From Chaetoceros tenuissimus (taxonomy: Eukaryota; Bacillariophyta; Thalassiosirophyceae; Chaetocerotales; Chaetocerotaceae), in the NCBI GenBank assembly GCA_021927905.1, contig BLLK01000047.1, positions 1,550,001-1,614,000 of the forward strand: a stretch of 64,000 nt of DNA, written 5' to 3'. Below, one piece after another: positions 33,183 to 44,470 of the stretch (its first letter is position 1; each line of letters begins with the position of its first letter). Under the pieces are notes generated by a model. That model ran no database searches. It was not told the DNA's origin and worked only from the letters and a program-made list of their open reading frames with translations. Both the position numbers and the translations under genes were made by a program.

Positions 33183-34721
33183 GGTTGCTGTGTTTTGAAT
33201 TTGTGCTTTAATTTCTAATAGTTCCGCGGGTTAGGTTGCGATATACGGTATGGTTCCCCAAATAAAATAGGGTTGTGTCGGGTATATTTGAAAGTCGTCG
33301 TGGTTTGATTTGTAGTCTTCCTGATTTCTTGGAAGACGATTCGTTGAATTTGATTTTTGGAATAATATCGGTTGAGAAGGAGGTTCTTTTGCTCTAGCGA
33401 TTGTGATGCTTAGGTCAATGAACATGTACTCGGTAATCGTGATACTTTGAATTGTTTCTAAGTAGGGCTTACTGCGTTTTAGCGATGTAAGGTTAAGTGT
33501 TATGGTGTAATAAGCGGTAATGTTTTCGATGTTCAATTTCTCCAACATACCACCAAGATACCACCACCACCAGTAGTTGTTGGTGTGACGTGCAGGCCAA
33601 TGCAAAGGCAAATTTTCAAATTATTTCAATGGCCTTCATTATTTGTACTGAGGGCTACGGGAAAGTAGGGACTTCAGTACTTCCTCCCTTTTCTCTTCAT
33701 TTGTATCACTTTTGTATGTTCATTGTCATTGTGTGTTTTTTTCCATTTTTACCAATCTTCACTGATAATTTACCTATATACAATTTTTTCGAAGTAACTC
33801 TGCTCCACATGAAGATATGCTTCCTGCTCTTCTTCTTTTCTATTACATATAAATTTTTTTATTGGCACAACACCGCCGGGCCATTTCCAGCTTAAAAGGG
33901 TAAGGCCTTAGTTCGGCGAAACAAACATCACGTCTAACTGGTTAGGGAAAGGAGGAGATTCGTATAGTATGAAAATTGGTGTAATGTTTAGTTTGGCACA
34001 CTTTTTTGGAATAACAAGTCAGGTTGAAATCGGTTTGTTTGTTTTTTCTCATCGAAACTAAAAGTAAATGATAGTACATAGTAGGTTCACCCTATTTTGT
34101 AAGAAGTAAAGAGGTACAGCACTGTGTTATAGAATGCCTGTACAATAGAAGAATGGTCCTAGGTAGAGTGTCTACTTTACTGCAGACAGTCTGACCTTCT
34201 ATCCGTCAATCATGTCAAGTAGGTAGTTACTAATTGTGAGAATGAACGAATCATCTTCACCCATTCAGAGTCAACAGTTAGTAGTGCGACGCGAACAATA
34301 GAACGGAGCGAATCATTTCACCCCGTTGGGGTCATCTGTTAGTAGTGTGACACGAACGAACGCACGCACGAACGGAAAAATAAACGGGGTAAGGAATCGG
34401 TTCCCTGACAAACCGATAATAATTAACTAAGTATTATTTCCTATGTAAATGTATGTATCAGTACTACCATTGAAGTACAAAATATAATGTCGTTAGATGA
34501 TGCAGTCAACGACATATTAATACGGGAATGACGTCATTTCTAGCTCATCAACTTCAACTAAACAGTAGGATAGCCTCTTAATTAGCCTAGCCACAGCTCA
34601 CCTTCACGACCTATTATTGAGTACTGCAGTACTTGGAGTTTCTACTCTGTTCCCTGGTTCCTTTTCAACAAAATTTTCTTTCAATACGACCACAATCTCA
34701 TCAAATCTAAATTAAATCAAC
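33183..34721. promoter_or_regulatory. Divergent intergenic region, 1.5 kb, with an imperfect tandem repeat
   Basis: This lies between eIF5 (minus) and the DUF6824 gene (plus). A block of about 52 bp is repeated at 34244-34296 and 34306-34357 (shared core GTTAGTAGTGYGACRCGAAC), followed by (ACGAACGC)-type units. An 8-bp inverted repeat (34487-34494 with 34508-34515) lies next to a TGACGTCA palindrome. The open frames in 33231-33895 look non-coding. Confidence 0.5.
34529..34536. promoter_or_regulatory. TGACGTCA (CRE-type) palindrome upstream of the DUF6824 gene
   Basis: The sequence reads ATGACGTCAT, the full bZIP/CRE palindrome, 185 bp before the ATG. TGACGT-type elements act as CO2/cAMP-responsive sites in diatom promoters. 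Whether this one is bound is not known. Confidence 0.4.
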
Positions 34722-35450
34722 ATGAGCGACTCATCAATCCAGCTACAGAATATCACTGACTATGGTTCAAATGACGTCTTGTATGGCCGAGGTGGACTGG
34801 CGACACATCACGAAGGCAATAAGAAATTTCGATTGATTGTCGAAGGAAAGAAAAAAGAATACAGTCAGATCCAATTTTTACAAAAAAGCGAATTTGCAAT
34901 GGCTTTAGTGAAGGAATGGAGAAACCAAGTACCGGCAGGTAGATTCCTCAAATTTGATGCGAAGAAGAAGGTATGGAACGATGTAGGCGACAAAGAAGCT
35001 AGAAAAAAGACATCACAATCACTTAGGGAGAACAAGACCAAGCATTCTGAAGGCATCGAAAAACCAGGCAAAGTATCAGGATCGCCAAAGAATCAAAAGA
35101 ATCCAAAACGAAAGAATAGGAAGCCATCTAGTGCATCTCGAAGTAATTTATCTCAGCAAAGTACATCATCTGAAAGTATGCCAGCTTTAGAGGAACAATT
35201 AAAAAGCACTACAACTGGCAGTTTAGAAAATGTAGAGTTACCCATGTCAGATGTTTTGCAGGACATCCCACCCATTACTTCGCTTCCGCAAAATGAAATC
35301 AATTCTACTACACCTTCAATTTCCCCCACACCATTCTTTCCGTGGGAATCTTCTCCTCATCCCAACGTACAAACGAAACCAAAAATAACCAATGCATGGG
35401 ATTTGCCAAAGACAGGACCTTCTGAGAGACAAAATAACAGGACCTATTAA
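34722..35450 (+). CDS. DUF6824 (diatom-expanded) nuclear-type protein
   Basis: The protein has 242 residues. Residues about 14-105 form the DUF6824 pattern: NDVLYGRGGLATHHEGNKKF, KKEYSQIQF, a helix with ALVKEWRNQVPAGRFLKFD, then VWNDVGDKEARKKTSQSLRE. This domain is expanded in diatoms and its function is not established; nuclear or DNA-related roles are often assumed. The rest is low-complexity, with a Lys/Ser-rich basic stretch (about 105-150, probable nuclear signal) and a Ser/Pro/Thr-rich tail. The first ATG is used. A CRE-type palindrome lies upstream. Confidence 0.85.
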   Translation: MSDSSIQLQNITDYGSNDVLYGRGGLATHHEGNKKFRLIVEGKKKEYSQIQFLQKSEFAMALVKEWRNQVPAGRFLKFDAKKKVWNDVGDKEARKKTSQSLRENKTKHSEGIEKPGKVSGSPKNQKNPKRKNRKPSSASRSNLSQQSTSSESMPALEEQLKSTTTGSLENVELPMSDVLQDIPPITSLPQNEINSTTPSISPTPFFPWESSPHPNVQTKPKITNAWDLPKTGPSERQNNRTY

Positions 35451-35692
35451 TCACAAAAGAAGGGAAAATTTTCAATGATTTATTAGTTTCTTGAAAAAAT
35501 GCCTTTGCTTTGCGAACCCGCCACAACCTTGTCGAAATATCAGCAGATGAAAGCCAAAGATAATGTAGAATACGACCATCATCCATGTACAATTTAATCA
35601 CGAAATAAAAATAGAATTAATACGATAACATGATTATACTTTAATTACGAGATATGATCATAATAATATCACACTAGCTAGAGAAATCTTAT

Positions 35693-36325
35693 TCATGGTA
35701 TCAAAGTATCCAAGAAGGAAAGGTTTTTATTGGACACTCTAACTTCTCCAAGGTCTTCGTATTTAACTGTATTTCTTCCTCTCTTTTTCGCATTTTCATT
35801 ACTTTCTTTCACAATTTTTTCCACAAATAATTCTACGGCATATGTTGCAACCATAGCTGCCTCATTTTGTACAGTCACGATATCTTTGTCGATTTTCATA
35901 AGGCGCTTTACAGCTCTAAATGGAATCCCTAGATCCTTGACAGAAGGAATTTCTCCAGACTTTTGCTTTTTTGGAGAAGCTTTTCTTTTTCTCTTTTTCG
36001 TCTCGGTATGTGGAGTCCCAGAGGCATCACTTGCTTTTCTCTTCTTTGGTGTAGCTTTTGTATTTTTAGCTTTGGGTTCATCACTAGAATCCACACTGTT
36101 CGGTTTGACTTCTGCATCCAATGATTCCTCTTCGACTTCCATAGATGCATCTAAGCATTCAGCTGCCTGACTGTCGTCCTCATCTGTGTTTGCGATGTTA
36201 CCTTCCGCATTTGCACCTGTAGGTTCTTCGTCCACGACCTCCACTGAAACAACTGCATCATTCTCATCTCCTTCTGATGTTTCAACGACGGCTTCAACTT
36301 CGACTGCTTCTTCTATATCAGACAT
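35693..36325 (-). CDS. Histone-fold (CBF/NF-Y, DPB3/CHRAC-like) protein
   Basis: From the Met at 36325 the protein has 210 residues; the frame extends further 5' but the added residues look like leader. The first 75 residues are strongly acidic, followed by a Lys-rich basic stretch (KKRKASDAS; KKRKRKASPKKQ). Residues about 120-210 are one histone fold: LGIPFRAVKRLMKIDKDIV, then a long helix EAAMVATYAVELFVEKIV, then RNTVKYEDLGEV and a final helix with FLDTLIP. This matches the NF-YC/DPB3/CHRAC15 group that pairs with an NF-YB-like partner in chromatin remodelling or DNA polymerase epsilon. Which complex it joins cannot be told. Confidence 0.82.
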   Translation of the reverse strand: MSDIEEAVEVEAVVETSEGDENDAVVSVEVVDEEPTGANAEGNIANTDEDDSQAAECLDASMEVEEESLDAEVKPNSVDSSDEPKAKNTKATPKKRKASDASGTPHTETKKRKRKASPKKQKSGEIPSVKDLGIPFRAVKRLMKIDKDIVTVQNEAAMVATYAVELFVEKIVKESNENAKKRGRNTVKYEDLGEVRVSNKNLSFLDTLIP

Positions 36326-36557
36326 AATTACTCCAATGCTTGAACTATTTTTGATAGTTTCACTCTTGTAATTTCTTTTCGCAGTACAGTTTTTGTAACT
36401 CTGTGCAGTAGTATTGTCTCGAAGATATTGTAACTTGTACACTCTTTTGAGCTGAACTAAAGGCTGAAGCTAATAAAAATATGGAGCTGTTTATCCGACT
36501 TTCACTTGCGTCCGACTATCTTCTGGGGGATGATGATGCTTCGATTGCAATTGCCAA

Positions 36558-36565
36558 TGACGTCA
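36558..36565. promoter_or_regulatory. TGACGTCA (CRE-type) palindrome between the histone-fold and MsrA-like genes
   Basis: A second full palindrome lies in the 380-bp divergent spacer, 233 bp from one start and 141 bp from the other, so it could serve either gene. No binding evidence exists beyond the motif. Confidence 0.35.
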
Positions 36566-36705
36566 GATGGAACACAGCACAGCGGAGAAAAGTGGAAGCG
36601 ATGAAGCGATGAAAAGCAACTCTTCTAAAGCTAGGAAAGGTGACGACACTTCCATATCCGTCTAATTAAAAGGCATTAGGTGCATATACACAATATACTG
36701 ATATA

Positions 36706-37374
36706 ATGCGTTCCTCCCTCATACTAGTTCTTGTCGTAAAGACGGCAGCTGCCTTTTCAGCAATGTCTATGACAGGTAGTGCATCAAAGATAAAAAGCTT
36801 CACTTTTGGAGCAGGTTGCTTTTGGGCACCTGCAGACAAAATTAAAAAGAAGGATGGCATTCTCAGCACATCCGTCGGATACTGCGGTGATGACTCTATT
36901 TCTAGTACACCAAACTATGAATATGTATGTAGTGGTCGAACAAAGCTCGTAGAAGCAGTCAGAGTCGAATATGACTCAGAGAAGCTTTCATTCGACGATT
37001 TACTGAAAATGTTTGATGAAGTCAATACTGCAGAATGGGGTAATAAACGTCAATACGAAGGTGTAATATTTACTCAGTCAGACAAGGATGCACAAATCGC
37101 TGCATCTTTCTTGCAGAACAACAGAAAAGTAGTGGCGAAAGTAGAACCGATGAGTAAAGTTTATTTCAAAGCAGAAAATTATCACCAAGACTATTGGGCA
37201 AAGTGGAGGACTAGAATTCCATTATTAATTTTGACATTAGCAGTAGGTGGAAAATTTGGTGGTGATTACAGTCAAACCATTTACAACACAATCTGCTATG
37301 CTTTTATTGGATTTACTTTACTGGAGCGCAAGTTCGATACCAATGTAGATAAAGTGATTGTAGGTAAAGATTAA
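36706..37374 (+). CDS. Peptide-methionine (S)-sulfoxide reductase-like protein with hydrophobic C-terminal extension
   Basis: The protein has 222 residues. The N-terminus is hydrophobic with an A-F site (AAAFSAMS), suggesting a secretory or plastid leader. The MsrA core shows FTFGAGCFWAP with the catalytic Cys38, STSVGYCG, TPNYEYVCSGRTKLVEAVRVEYD and YFKAENYHQDYW. The usual Glu after GCFW is absent in the normal position (APADK), and the HDP motif is replaced by VNTAEW. Beyond the normal end an extra segment of about 55 residues is hydrophobic (IPLLILTLAVGG) and may bind membrane. It may be a membrane-anchored or diverged MsrA; activity is uncertain. Confidence 0.72.
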   Translation: MRSSLILVLVVKTAAAFSAMSMTGSASKIKSFTFGAGCFWAPADKIKKKDGILSTSVGYCGDDSISSTPNYEYVCSGRTKLVEAVRVEYDSEKLSFDDLLKMFDEVNTAEWGNKRQYEGVIFTQSDKDAQIAASFLQNNRKVVAKVEPMSKVYFKAENYHQDYWAKWRTRIPLLILTLAVGGKFGGDYSQTIYNTICYAFIGFTLLERKFDTNVDKVIVGKD

Positions 37375-37747
37375 AATTATAAGTATTTTGAATAATTCGG
37401 AAAGCAAGAGATTAGAAATTTGGGCATTGGGCAGCAAACTTCAAAAAGCTTGAAATCATATTATTATTTGAGCATCAATGTTATTGGATGAAACCTTAAT
37501 TGAACCAAGATTGAACAATGCCTTCCTTAAATGTGACGCCATCGACACCATACTAGCTTTTCGCGCAATTTTTCTGGTGCTATCATCACGATTGGTACTG
37601 ACTCCATTACCATGTACACATCAACTAATGATTCGTGTTCATATCTACTCGTAATCACAATACTTCATCAGTAGTAGCCCCAAAACCATTACAGTTTATT
37701 CACAGGGCCACTCCTAGTACAATTAGATTACAGTCTGAGAAGGAAAG
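37375..37747. other. Intergenic region, 0.37 kb
   Basis: Spacer between the MsrA-like gene and the ABC transporter gene, transcribed in the same direction. Nothing recognised. Confidence 0.4.
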
Positions 37748-40700
37748 ATGAAGGCTGCTCAAGATGAAGATTGTAGACCTCAAAATAACTATGAACACTC
37801 CGGATGGATCTCAAAGCTATTCTTCACTTGGCCACAGGACTTGTTAGCCAAAGGAATTCTTGAAACAATCGAAGAAAAAGATTTACCATTTTTGATGAAA
37901 TCGGAGTCATCTGACGAAAGAAGAGTGGCATTTGAGAAGTTATGGAAAGAGGAGATTCAGCGAATCGAAGATTTGAAGGAAAAGTTGCCACCGAATTCTC
38001 CAGAAAGAGCAAAGCTTGGACCAAAACTACATAGAGCACTTATCAAAGACTTCTTCAAGAGAACATGGATTGTCCAGCCTCTTATGGCTCTATCTTCTGC
38101 CGCGCGAATTGCAATGAGCCTTGCTTTGGGCTATTTGATTCAGTCATTCATAGACAAATCAAGAGATGGACATTACTGGGCAGCCATATTAGTCTTTTGC
38201 AATGCTATTGTACTATTTGAACACCATCATGTGTTTTTCATCACATGGAGATATGGAATGCAAACTCGAATAGGAGCTGTAGCCGCTATCTTCTCGAAAT
38301 CTCTTCGTCTAAACTCCGTAGTGAACGATGACTCCAAAGCTACGACGGGACAAATCATGAACTTGGTTAGTAACGACGTTGAGAGATTCATGATTGCTAC
38401 ATTGTTCATCTCCTATATTATCTGGGCGCCAATCCAAGCAATTGTGATTTTGGTACTGGGTATTTATTTGATTGGTCCCGCTTTTGCAATTGGAATTGGG
38501 CTACTTCTATTCATTTTCATTCCGATGCAAGTTTACCTGAGTAAACATTTCGCTAGCCTGCGTTCACGTGTAGCATCCATTACTGATAAAAGAATGCAGT
38601 TGATCTCTCAAGCGATTAATGGTGTTCGAGTGATGAAAATGTCGGGCTGGGAGAGCGAATTGGAGAAACGGATCACAGAAACAAGAGCAGAAGAAATCAG
38701 CAAAATTCACAAAGCGAACAGATTGAAGGCATTGAATGAAGCCCTCTTCTTTTCGGTGAATGTGGTGATATCTTTCACTATTTTCATATGCCACGTCTTT
38801 GTCTTTGATGGTGAACTGACTACTCGAAACGTATTCACGATCATGAGTCTCACCAATGTCCTTCAGATTGAACTCACAAAGCATCTATCTTTGGGTGTTA
38901 TGTCAGGTTCTGAATGTTGGGTCGCAATGCGTCGCATCCAAAAGTATCTTGAAAGTTCTGAGCTAGAATCTGAAGTTGAAAATGAATGTAATGCAACTTC
39001 TGGAGAAGATGACAATATCTTGGAATTACATGATGTCACATGTCATTGGGGTGAAAGACAAGATACACGCGACGAAGATTCTACAGAGTCAGCCAATGGT
39101 AGAGTCATCGCTTTGAACAATATTAGCTTGACACTGAAGAGAAAAGACCTACTATGTATTACAGGGGGAGTTGGTGCCGGCAAATCTGCATTACTTTATG
39201 CACTCGCGGGTGAGCTAAAGCCATCTAGTGGTACAATTCATCGTTCTTATAAATCCATGGCGTATGCATCTCAGGAAGCTTGGATTATGAATGGAACTAT
39301 CCGAGACAACATATTGATGGGAAAAGATTTTGATGCAGAATTTTACCAAGATATAGCAAAATCGACTGGCCTTCTGCAAGATTTCGACCAACTTGTTGAT
39401 GGCGATCTTACACTAGTAGGAGATCGTGGAGTTCAACTAAGTGGCGGACAACGCGCAAGAATCGGTTTGGCAAGGTAAGATTTGTTATGATAGAATTAAG
39501 TTTTGTTCAAAAATGATTACTCATTTGTTTTAAAAAGGGCATTGTATCGTGATGCTGAAATATTGCTTCTCGATGATCCACTATCAGCAGTAGATAGTAG
39601 AGTTGGTAGACTAATATATTACTCAGCTATTCGAGATCTTGCATATGAAAGAAATAAATGTGTGGTTCTTGTTACACACCAACATCAATATATTGGTGAT
39701 AGTCGTTGTGCGTACATTGACAATGGTGCTCTCAAGCATTTAGGAAGTTTTGAAAGCTGCGTAGCCAAGTCTGGGGGCAAGCTGCATCTCGTCTCTCAAA
39801 ATTCTGAATGTTCATCGGAAGATCTTACCAAACTGATGGATGAGAAGAGCACCATTTCGACTTCTGATCCTTTCGAAGAAAAGAAAGAAGAAAAGGATAC
39901 TTCAATGAACAAGGAAAGCGCACCTAGGAATGATCAAGATGAAAAAAAGATCACTGGCGTTGTAACAAAGGCAACTTTCATGAATTATGCCAGCTCAACC
40001 GGGAGTATCTGGCTTGCCATTGGGCTGATTCTGCTCTTTATTATCACTCAGATTCTTCAACTAGCCTCCATTGCATATTTTGGAAGATGGTCGGAATATG
40101 ATACATCGGAACAAAAGTCTATCGACATTGTTATTTTGGTCAGTGCTCTAGCCGCTGGACTTTGTATTTTTTCTTTCATAAGATCTATTGCAAGTTTTGC
40201 GTTGACCCTAAGAGCATCGAAGAAACTGCACGATTCTATGACTAGCGCTGTTTTACGTGCAAAAATAGAGTTCTATGATACAAACCCGACAGGTCGTGTT
40301 CTGAATCGATTCAGTGTAAGTAGGATATATGTATTTGGTATTTTAGATAATTTGGCTTCAATATCTCAATCCTCTTTTTAGGCGGATGTCGGGTCAAATG
40401 ATGATTTGCTTCCTCATACACTTTTTGACTTCTTCATGTGTGCATTCCTGGTTGGAGGCTCTCTCATTACTGCCATTACTGCAATTCCCTACATCCTTGT
40501 CATCATCCCACCTCTACTATGGTATTTCCTACGTGTTCGTAATATGTTTGTGACAACTAGCCGTGAGTTGAAGAGATACGAAGGCTTGGCTCGTAGTCCA
40601 ATCTATGCAATGCTGAACGAGAGTATCAGTGGAATCGCAACAATAAGAGCCAACGGTGTTGGTGGATATATTAAGAGTGAATTTGCCAAATGTCATGACA

Positions 40701-41797
40701 CACATTCTAGAGCCTTTTGGAGTTTTCTAGCTTCTTCAAGATGGTTGGGCTTTCGCATGGACTTTCTAATGTTTGTCAATTGTAGCGTGGCTTCTTTTTT
40801 GGCGGTTCTGCTTTCTGAGAGAGACTGGTTCAAGATTGACCCGGTCATTTTTGGTCTGGCTTTATCAATGTTGATCCAATTGGGATCCATCTTCCAGTGG
40901 ACTATTAGGCAATCAGCCGAAGTTGTAAATCAAATGGTATGTGTCGAGAGAGTTTCTGAGTATAGTAACTTGGAACCGGAGGGCGATCTAGAGAAGGAAA
41001 CTGACAAGAACTTTGATTCATGGCCATCTAGTGGGCTAGTCCAAATCCAAGATCTTTCACTAAGATATAGAAATGATCTTCCACTCTCCTTGAAGAAGTT
41101 GACCATAGATATACCTTCCGGAAAGAGAGTAGGAGTTGTTGGAAGGACAGGTTCTGGAAAGTCTACATTGGTACAAGCATTGTTCCGTATTCTCGAAGCA
41201 GAGAATGGGAAAATCACAATTGATGGTACCAACATCACAGATCTAGGTTTACACAAGTTGAGAACTGGAATGTCTGTGATTAACCAAGTTCCTGTGCTAT
41301 TTAGTGGTACTGTGAGAGAAAATCTAGATCCCTTCAACAACTATAGCGATAGCGATATAAAGGAAGCACTTAGTGATGTGCAAATGATGGAAGCAATTCA
41401 AGAATTACCAAATGGAATAAACTCACCAGTTGCAAGTGGTGGATCTAATTTCAGTGTTGGCGAAAGGCAGCTTCTCTGTTTGGCAAGAGCCATTCTTCAG
41501 AAAAGTAGGATTCTTGTCTTAGACGAACCTACTGCAAATGTTGATAATCGCACAGATAAGCTCCTACAAGAAGCTGTGAACAAATCTTTCAATGACGCCA
41601 CTATCATTTCCGTTGCACACAGACTGGATACTGTAATCGAAAATGATTTTATCGCTGTAATGGGCAACGGTACACTGCTAGAGTATGGAACTCCAGCAGA
41701 TTTGATTGCAAAAAAGGGAACTTTCTATAGTATGGTGGAGGATTGTGGCGAAGAAATGGCAGATGCCTTGAAAAAGCGTGCTATCAAGTCTGCATAA
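37748..41797 (+). CDS. ABC transporter, ABCC (MRP) subfamily, three exons
   Basis: Exons are 37748-39474, 39538-40315 and 40382-41797, giving 1,306 residues. The layout is TMD1-NBD1-TMD2-NBD2, without the extra N-terminal TMD0 of long MRPs. The N-terminus (NNYEHSGWISKLFFTWPQDLLAKG) is the usual ABCC opening. NBD1 has Walker A GGVGAGKSAL (about 473), signature LSGGQRARIGLAR (crossing the first intron) and LLLDDPLSAVD, with Asp instead of Glu after the Walker B Asp, the degenerate form usual in ABCC. NBD2 has GRTGSGKSTL (about 1088), FSVGERQLLCLARAIL and LVLDEPTANVD. TMD2 starts after NRFS-ADVGSND, exactly at the second intron. It probably exports organic anions or conjugates; the membrane is not known. 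Confidence 0.95.
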
Positions 41798-41867
41798 TTG
41801 CTTTTACTCCCAGATACTTTCATACATTATACGTTACTAAACTTTATATTTTGGCTACATTATTTCT

Positions 41868-42404
41868 TCAACAATAACTCATCTGTTGCTGAGACCAAGC
41901 GTAATAGCGTTGAAAAACGATTGCTGCAGCTATACTGACATTCAAACTGGCCGTTCCACCTCCGTACTGACTAATTTTTACAAATCCATCACATAATTTC
42001 ATTTGCTTATCATTCATACCTGTCCCTTCATTCCCCATCATGAAACAAATTTCCTTTCCTATGTTAAAACATTGCTCAGTATCTTCGACATCTATTGCCG
42101 AGGAATCAATCTCAACCCCAAGAACATGAATTCCCAATGAATGAATATGATCTATTGCCTCTTGAAGTTTTTCAAATTGTATGATTCTCAGAAGACCTTT
42201 TTGAATCAGATGTCGTATGGGTTTTGGAATATCTGATTTCTCTTCGTCTGCATTGAAATTAAATTTCCGTTGTCCTGCTACAAATATTGTTTGAATCCCA
42301 AAGGCAACAGCATTCTTGATTAAGCACTTGATATTTGGTTTCTTAGATATGTTGTATATCAGAAGATATGATTGCGTCTTCATCTTCACTTCGTCGGCAA
42401 ACAC
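41868..42404 (-). CDS. SpoU/TrmH-family RNA 2'-O-methyltransferase
   Basis: The protein has 178 residues from the first ATG (a second Met lies 7 residues later). The SPOUT knot is complete: LLIYNISKKPNIKCLIKNAVAFG (motif 1 region), ICFMMGNEGTGMNDKQMKLCDG (motif 2) and ISQYGGGTASLNVSIAAAIVF (motif 3, with the Ser/Leu/Asn core that binds S-adenosylmethionine). It methylates the ribose of a tRNA or rRNA position; the target cannot be told. The protein is short, a catalytic domain only. It converges with the ABC transporter gene, 70 bp apart. Confidence 0.9.
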   Translation of the reverse strand: MFADEVKMKTQSYLLIYNISKKPNIKCLIKNAVAFGIQTIFVAGQRKFNFNADEEKSDIPKPIRHLIQKGLLRIIQFEKLQEAIDHIHSLGIHVLGVEIDSSAIDVEDTEQCFNIGKEICFMMGNEGTGMNDKQMKLCDGFVKISQYGGGTASLNVSIAAAIVFQRYYAWSQQQMSYC

Positions 42405-42730
42405 TGTTGCCTTTTTAGTTCTGTGTATAGCAGGGTCCTAGAGCAGATACAGAGTAATTCGTGATTTTATAGAAAGTCAAAGGCAATGAACCGCAAAAGT
42501 ATATTAGTAGAACTAGTCAAAGAAGATGGCTTCCGTAGAAAAAATCAATGGTAGATAGAGAACGAGAACATGGCCATTTTGAACCGTTATAAATCGTTAG
42601 AAAAGGATTCTGATTCTGATATCTTCATTCTTCATATCAACTGTAGACAGGTGTGGCATCTGTGAATCTCCGGAATAGTTTTTGTGTTTACTGCACAAAA
42701 ATACATAAGAGACCTATTTTACTTAATAAC
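42405..42730. promoter_or_regulatory. Divergent spacer, 0.33 kb
   Basis: Upstream sequence shared by the SpoU gene (minus) and the SCOT gene (plus). No specific motif claimed. Confidence 0.35.
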
Positions 42731-44394
42731 ATGAATAGGGCGATGTTGCTACCATCGAGAGCTTTGCCACCTTCTCGCTTTTTGGGGCTGAAGAACTTTT
42801 CTCGAGCAGAAAATATGATTAGAAAGATGACTGTAACGAGTCAATATTCCTTCTTTTCCACTTCGATGACAAATTCTGACACCATACCATCAAAAGTTGT
42901 ACCAAGTGCAAAGCAAGCGCTCGAAGGGTGTATATTCCCAGGTGCATCTATAAACTGTGGTGGCTTTGGCTTGGGAGGGTTGCCGGAGACTCTGTTGAAT
43001 GAATTAGCACGAACAGATGAGGCAAAGAATTTGACAGTTGCGAGCTTGACAGCTAGTGTCGACGATTTTGGAATCGGAAAGTTATTTGCAGCAGGAAAAG
43101 TAAAACGCATGATTTCAAGCTATGTTGGAGAGAATGAATTGTTTGCAGAAATGTATTTCAATGGCCAGTTGGAAGTTGAGTTGACACCACAAGGAACAAT
43201 AGCTCAAAGAATGAAAGCCGCAGGATCGGGTATACCTGCTTTTTTTACACCAGCTGGCGTTGGAACAATTTATAGTGAAGGAGGTGTCCCTATCAAGCAT
43301 TCTTCGGATGGGAAAGATGTTGTCATTTCGTCACCAAAGAAAGAAACAAGACTTTTTGATGGCATTGAGTATGTATTAGAAGAATCTTTACCTGCCGATT
43401 TGGCTATTGTGAAAGCATATAAAGGGGATACAAAAGGAAATCTAGTATTCAGAGGGACAGCAAGAAATGCAAATCCTGATTGTGCAATGTCTGGGAAGGT
43501 GTGCATTGCTGAAGTAGAACGCATTGTAGAGGCTGGTGAGCTAGACCCCGACGAAATACATCTTCCTGGAATATATGTTGACAAGATCATTTTAGCCAAG
43601 GACAATGAAAAGCGAATCGAACGTCTTCGATTATCATCGGCGAGTGCGCCCACTATATCTGGAGGGAGAGAGGTAATGATTATACGAGCTGCAAAAGAAT
43701 TTAAGGATGGGATGTATGTAAATCTTGGTATTGGTAAGAGAAATCCAAAGTTTACTTAGCATTTGTTTCTACTTTGCCATCTAATGCATATATATTTTAT
43801 ATAGGTATTCCAACCCTAGCAAGCAATTTTGTTCCAGAAGGTGTCCATATTGAACTTCAGGCTGAGAATGGAATGTTGGGGTTGGGACCTTATCCCTCTA
43901 CAGAGGAAGAGGCCGATGGGGACTTTGTAAATGCAGGCAAGGAAACTGTAACACCCAATAAAGGTGCTTCCACATTTAGTAGCTCCGAAAGTTTTTCCAT
44001 GATACGCGGGGGACACGTGGACTTGACTATTCTTGGAGGATTGCAAGTTTCCCAGCAAGGGGATCTTGCAAATTGGATCGTACCAGGAAAAATATGCAAA
44101 GGTATGGGTGGTGCCATGGACCTTATTTCAGCACCAAATGCAAAAGTAGTGGTGACTTTGGATCATGTAGCAAAGGATGGTACACCAAAGATTTTGACCG
44201 AATGTAGTCTTCCTCTGACAGGAAGAAGGGTTGTAGATAGAATAATTACAGACTTATGCGTATTTGACTGCGACAAGCATGGAGATGGAGGTCTCACACT
44301 GATCGAGATGTCCAATGACACTACCATCGAAGAAATCAAGAGTAAAACTGCGTGTGACTTCAAAGTCCTTGACGAGATCAAAGCAATGCAATGA
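42731..44394 (+). CDS. OXCT1: Succinyl-CoA:3-ketoacid CoA-transferase, mitochondrial, two exons
   Basis: Exons are 42731-43733 and 43805-44394, giving 530 residues. The enzyme moves CoA from succinyl-CoA to acetoacetate for ketone-body use. The frame is open upstream of 42731 but the first ATG there gives a basic, Ser-rich leader (MNRAMLLPSRALPPSRFLG) suited to mitochondria. Subunit A-like half: INCGGFGLGGLPETLL, SLTASVDDFGIGKL, GSGIPAFFTPAGVGT. Subunit B-like half: GMYVNLGIGIPTLASNF across the splice, and IELQAENGMLGLGP, where the Glu (about 355) is the CoA-thioester-forming residue. Both halves are fused as in other eukaryotes. Confident. Confidence 0.95.
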
Positions 44395-44470
44395 GAGAAA
44401 CCGTATTTAACTTTGTAGGAATTTTTATATAATATATAAATAATGATAGTCCTTGAAAATGTAGAGCAAG

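Noticed and set aside
33231-33895. Two frames of about 126 and 101 codons beside eIF5
   Set aside because: Hydrophobic or low-complexity translation without a domain, in an AT-rich divergent spacer.
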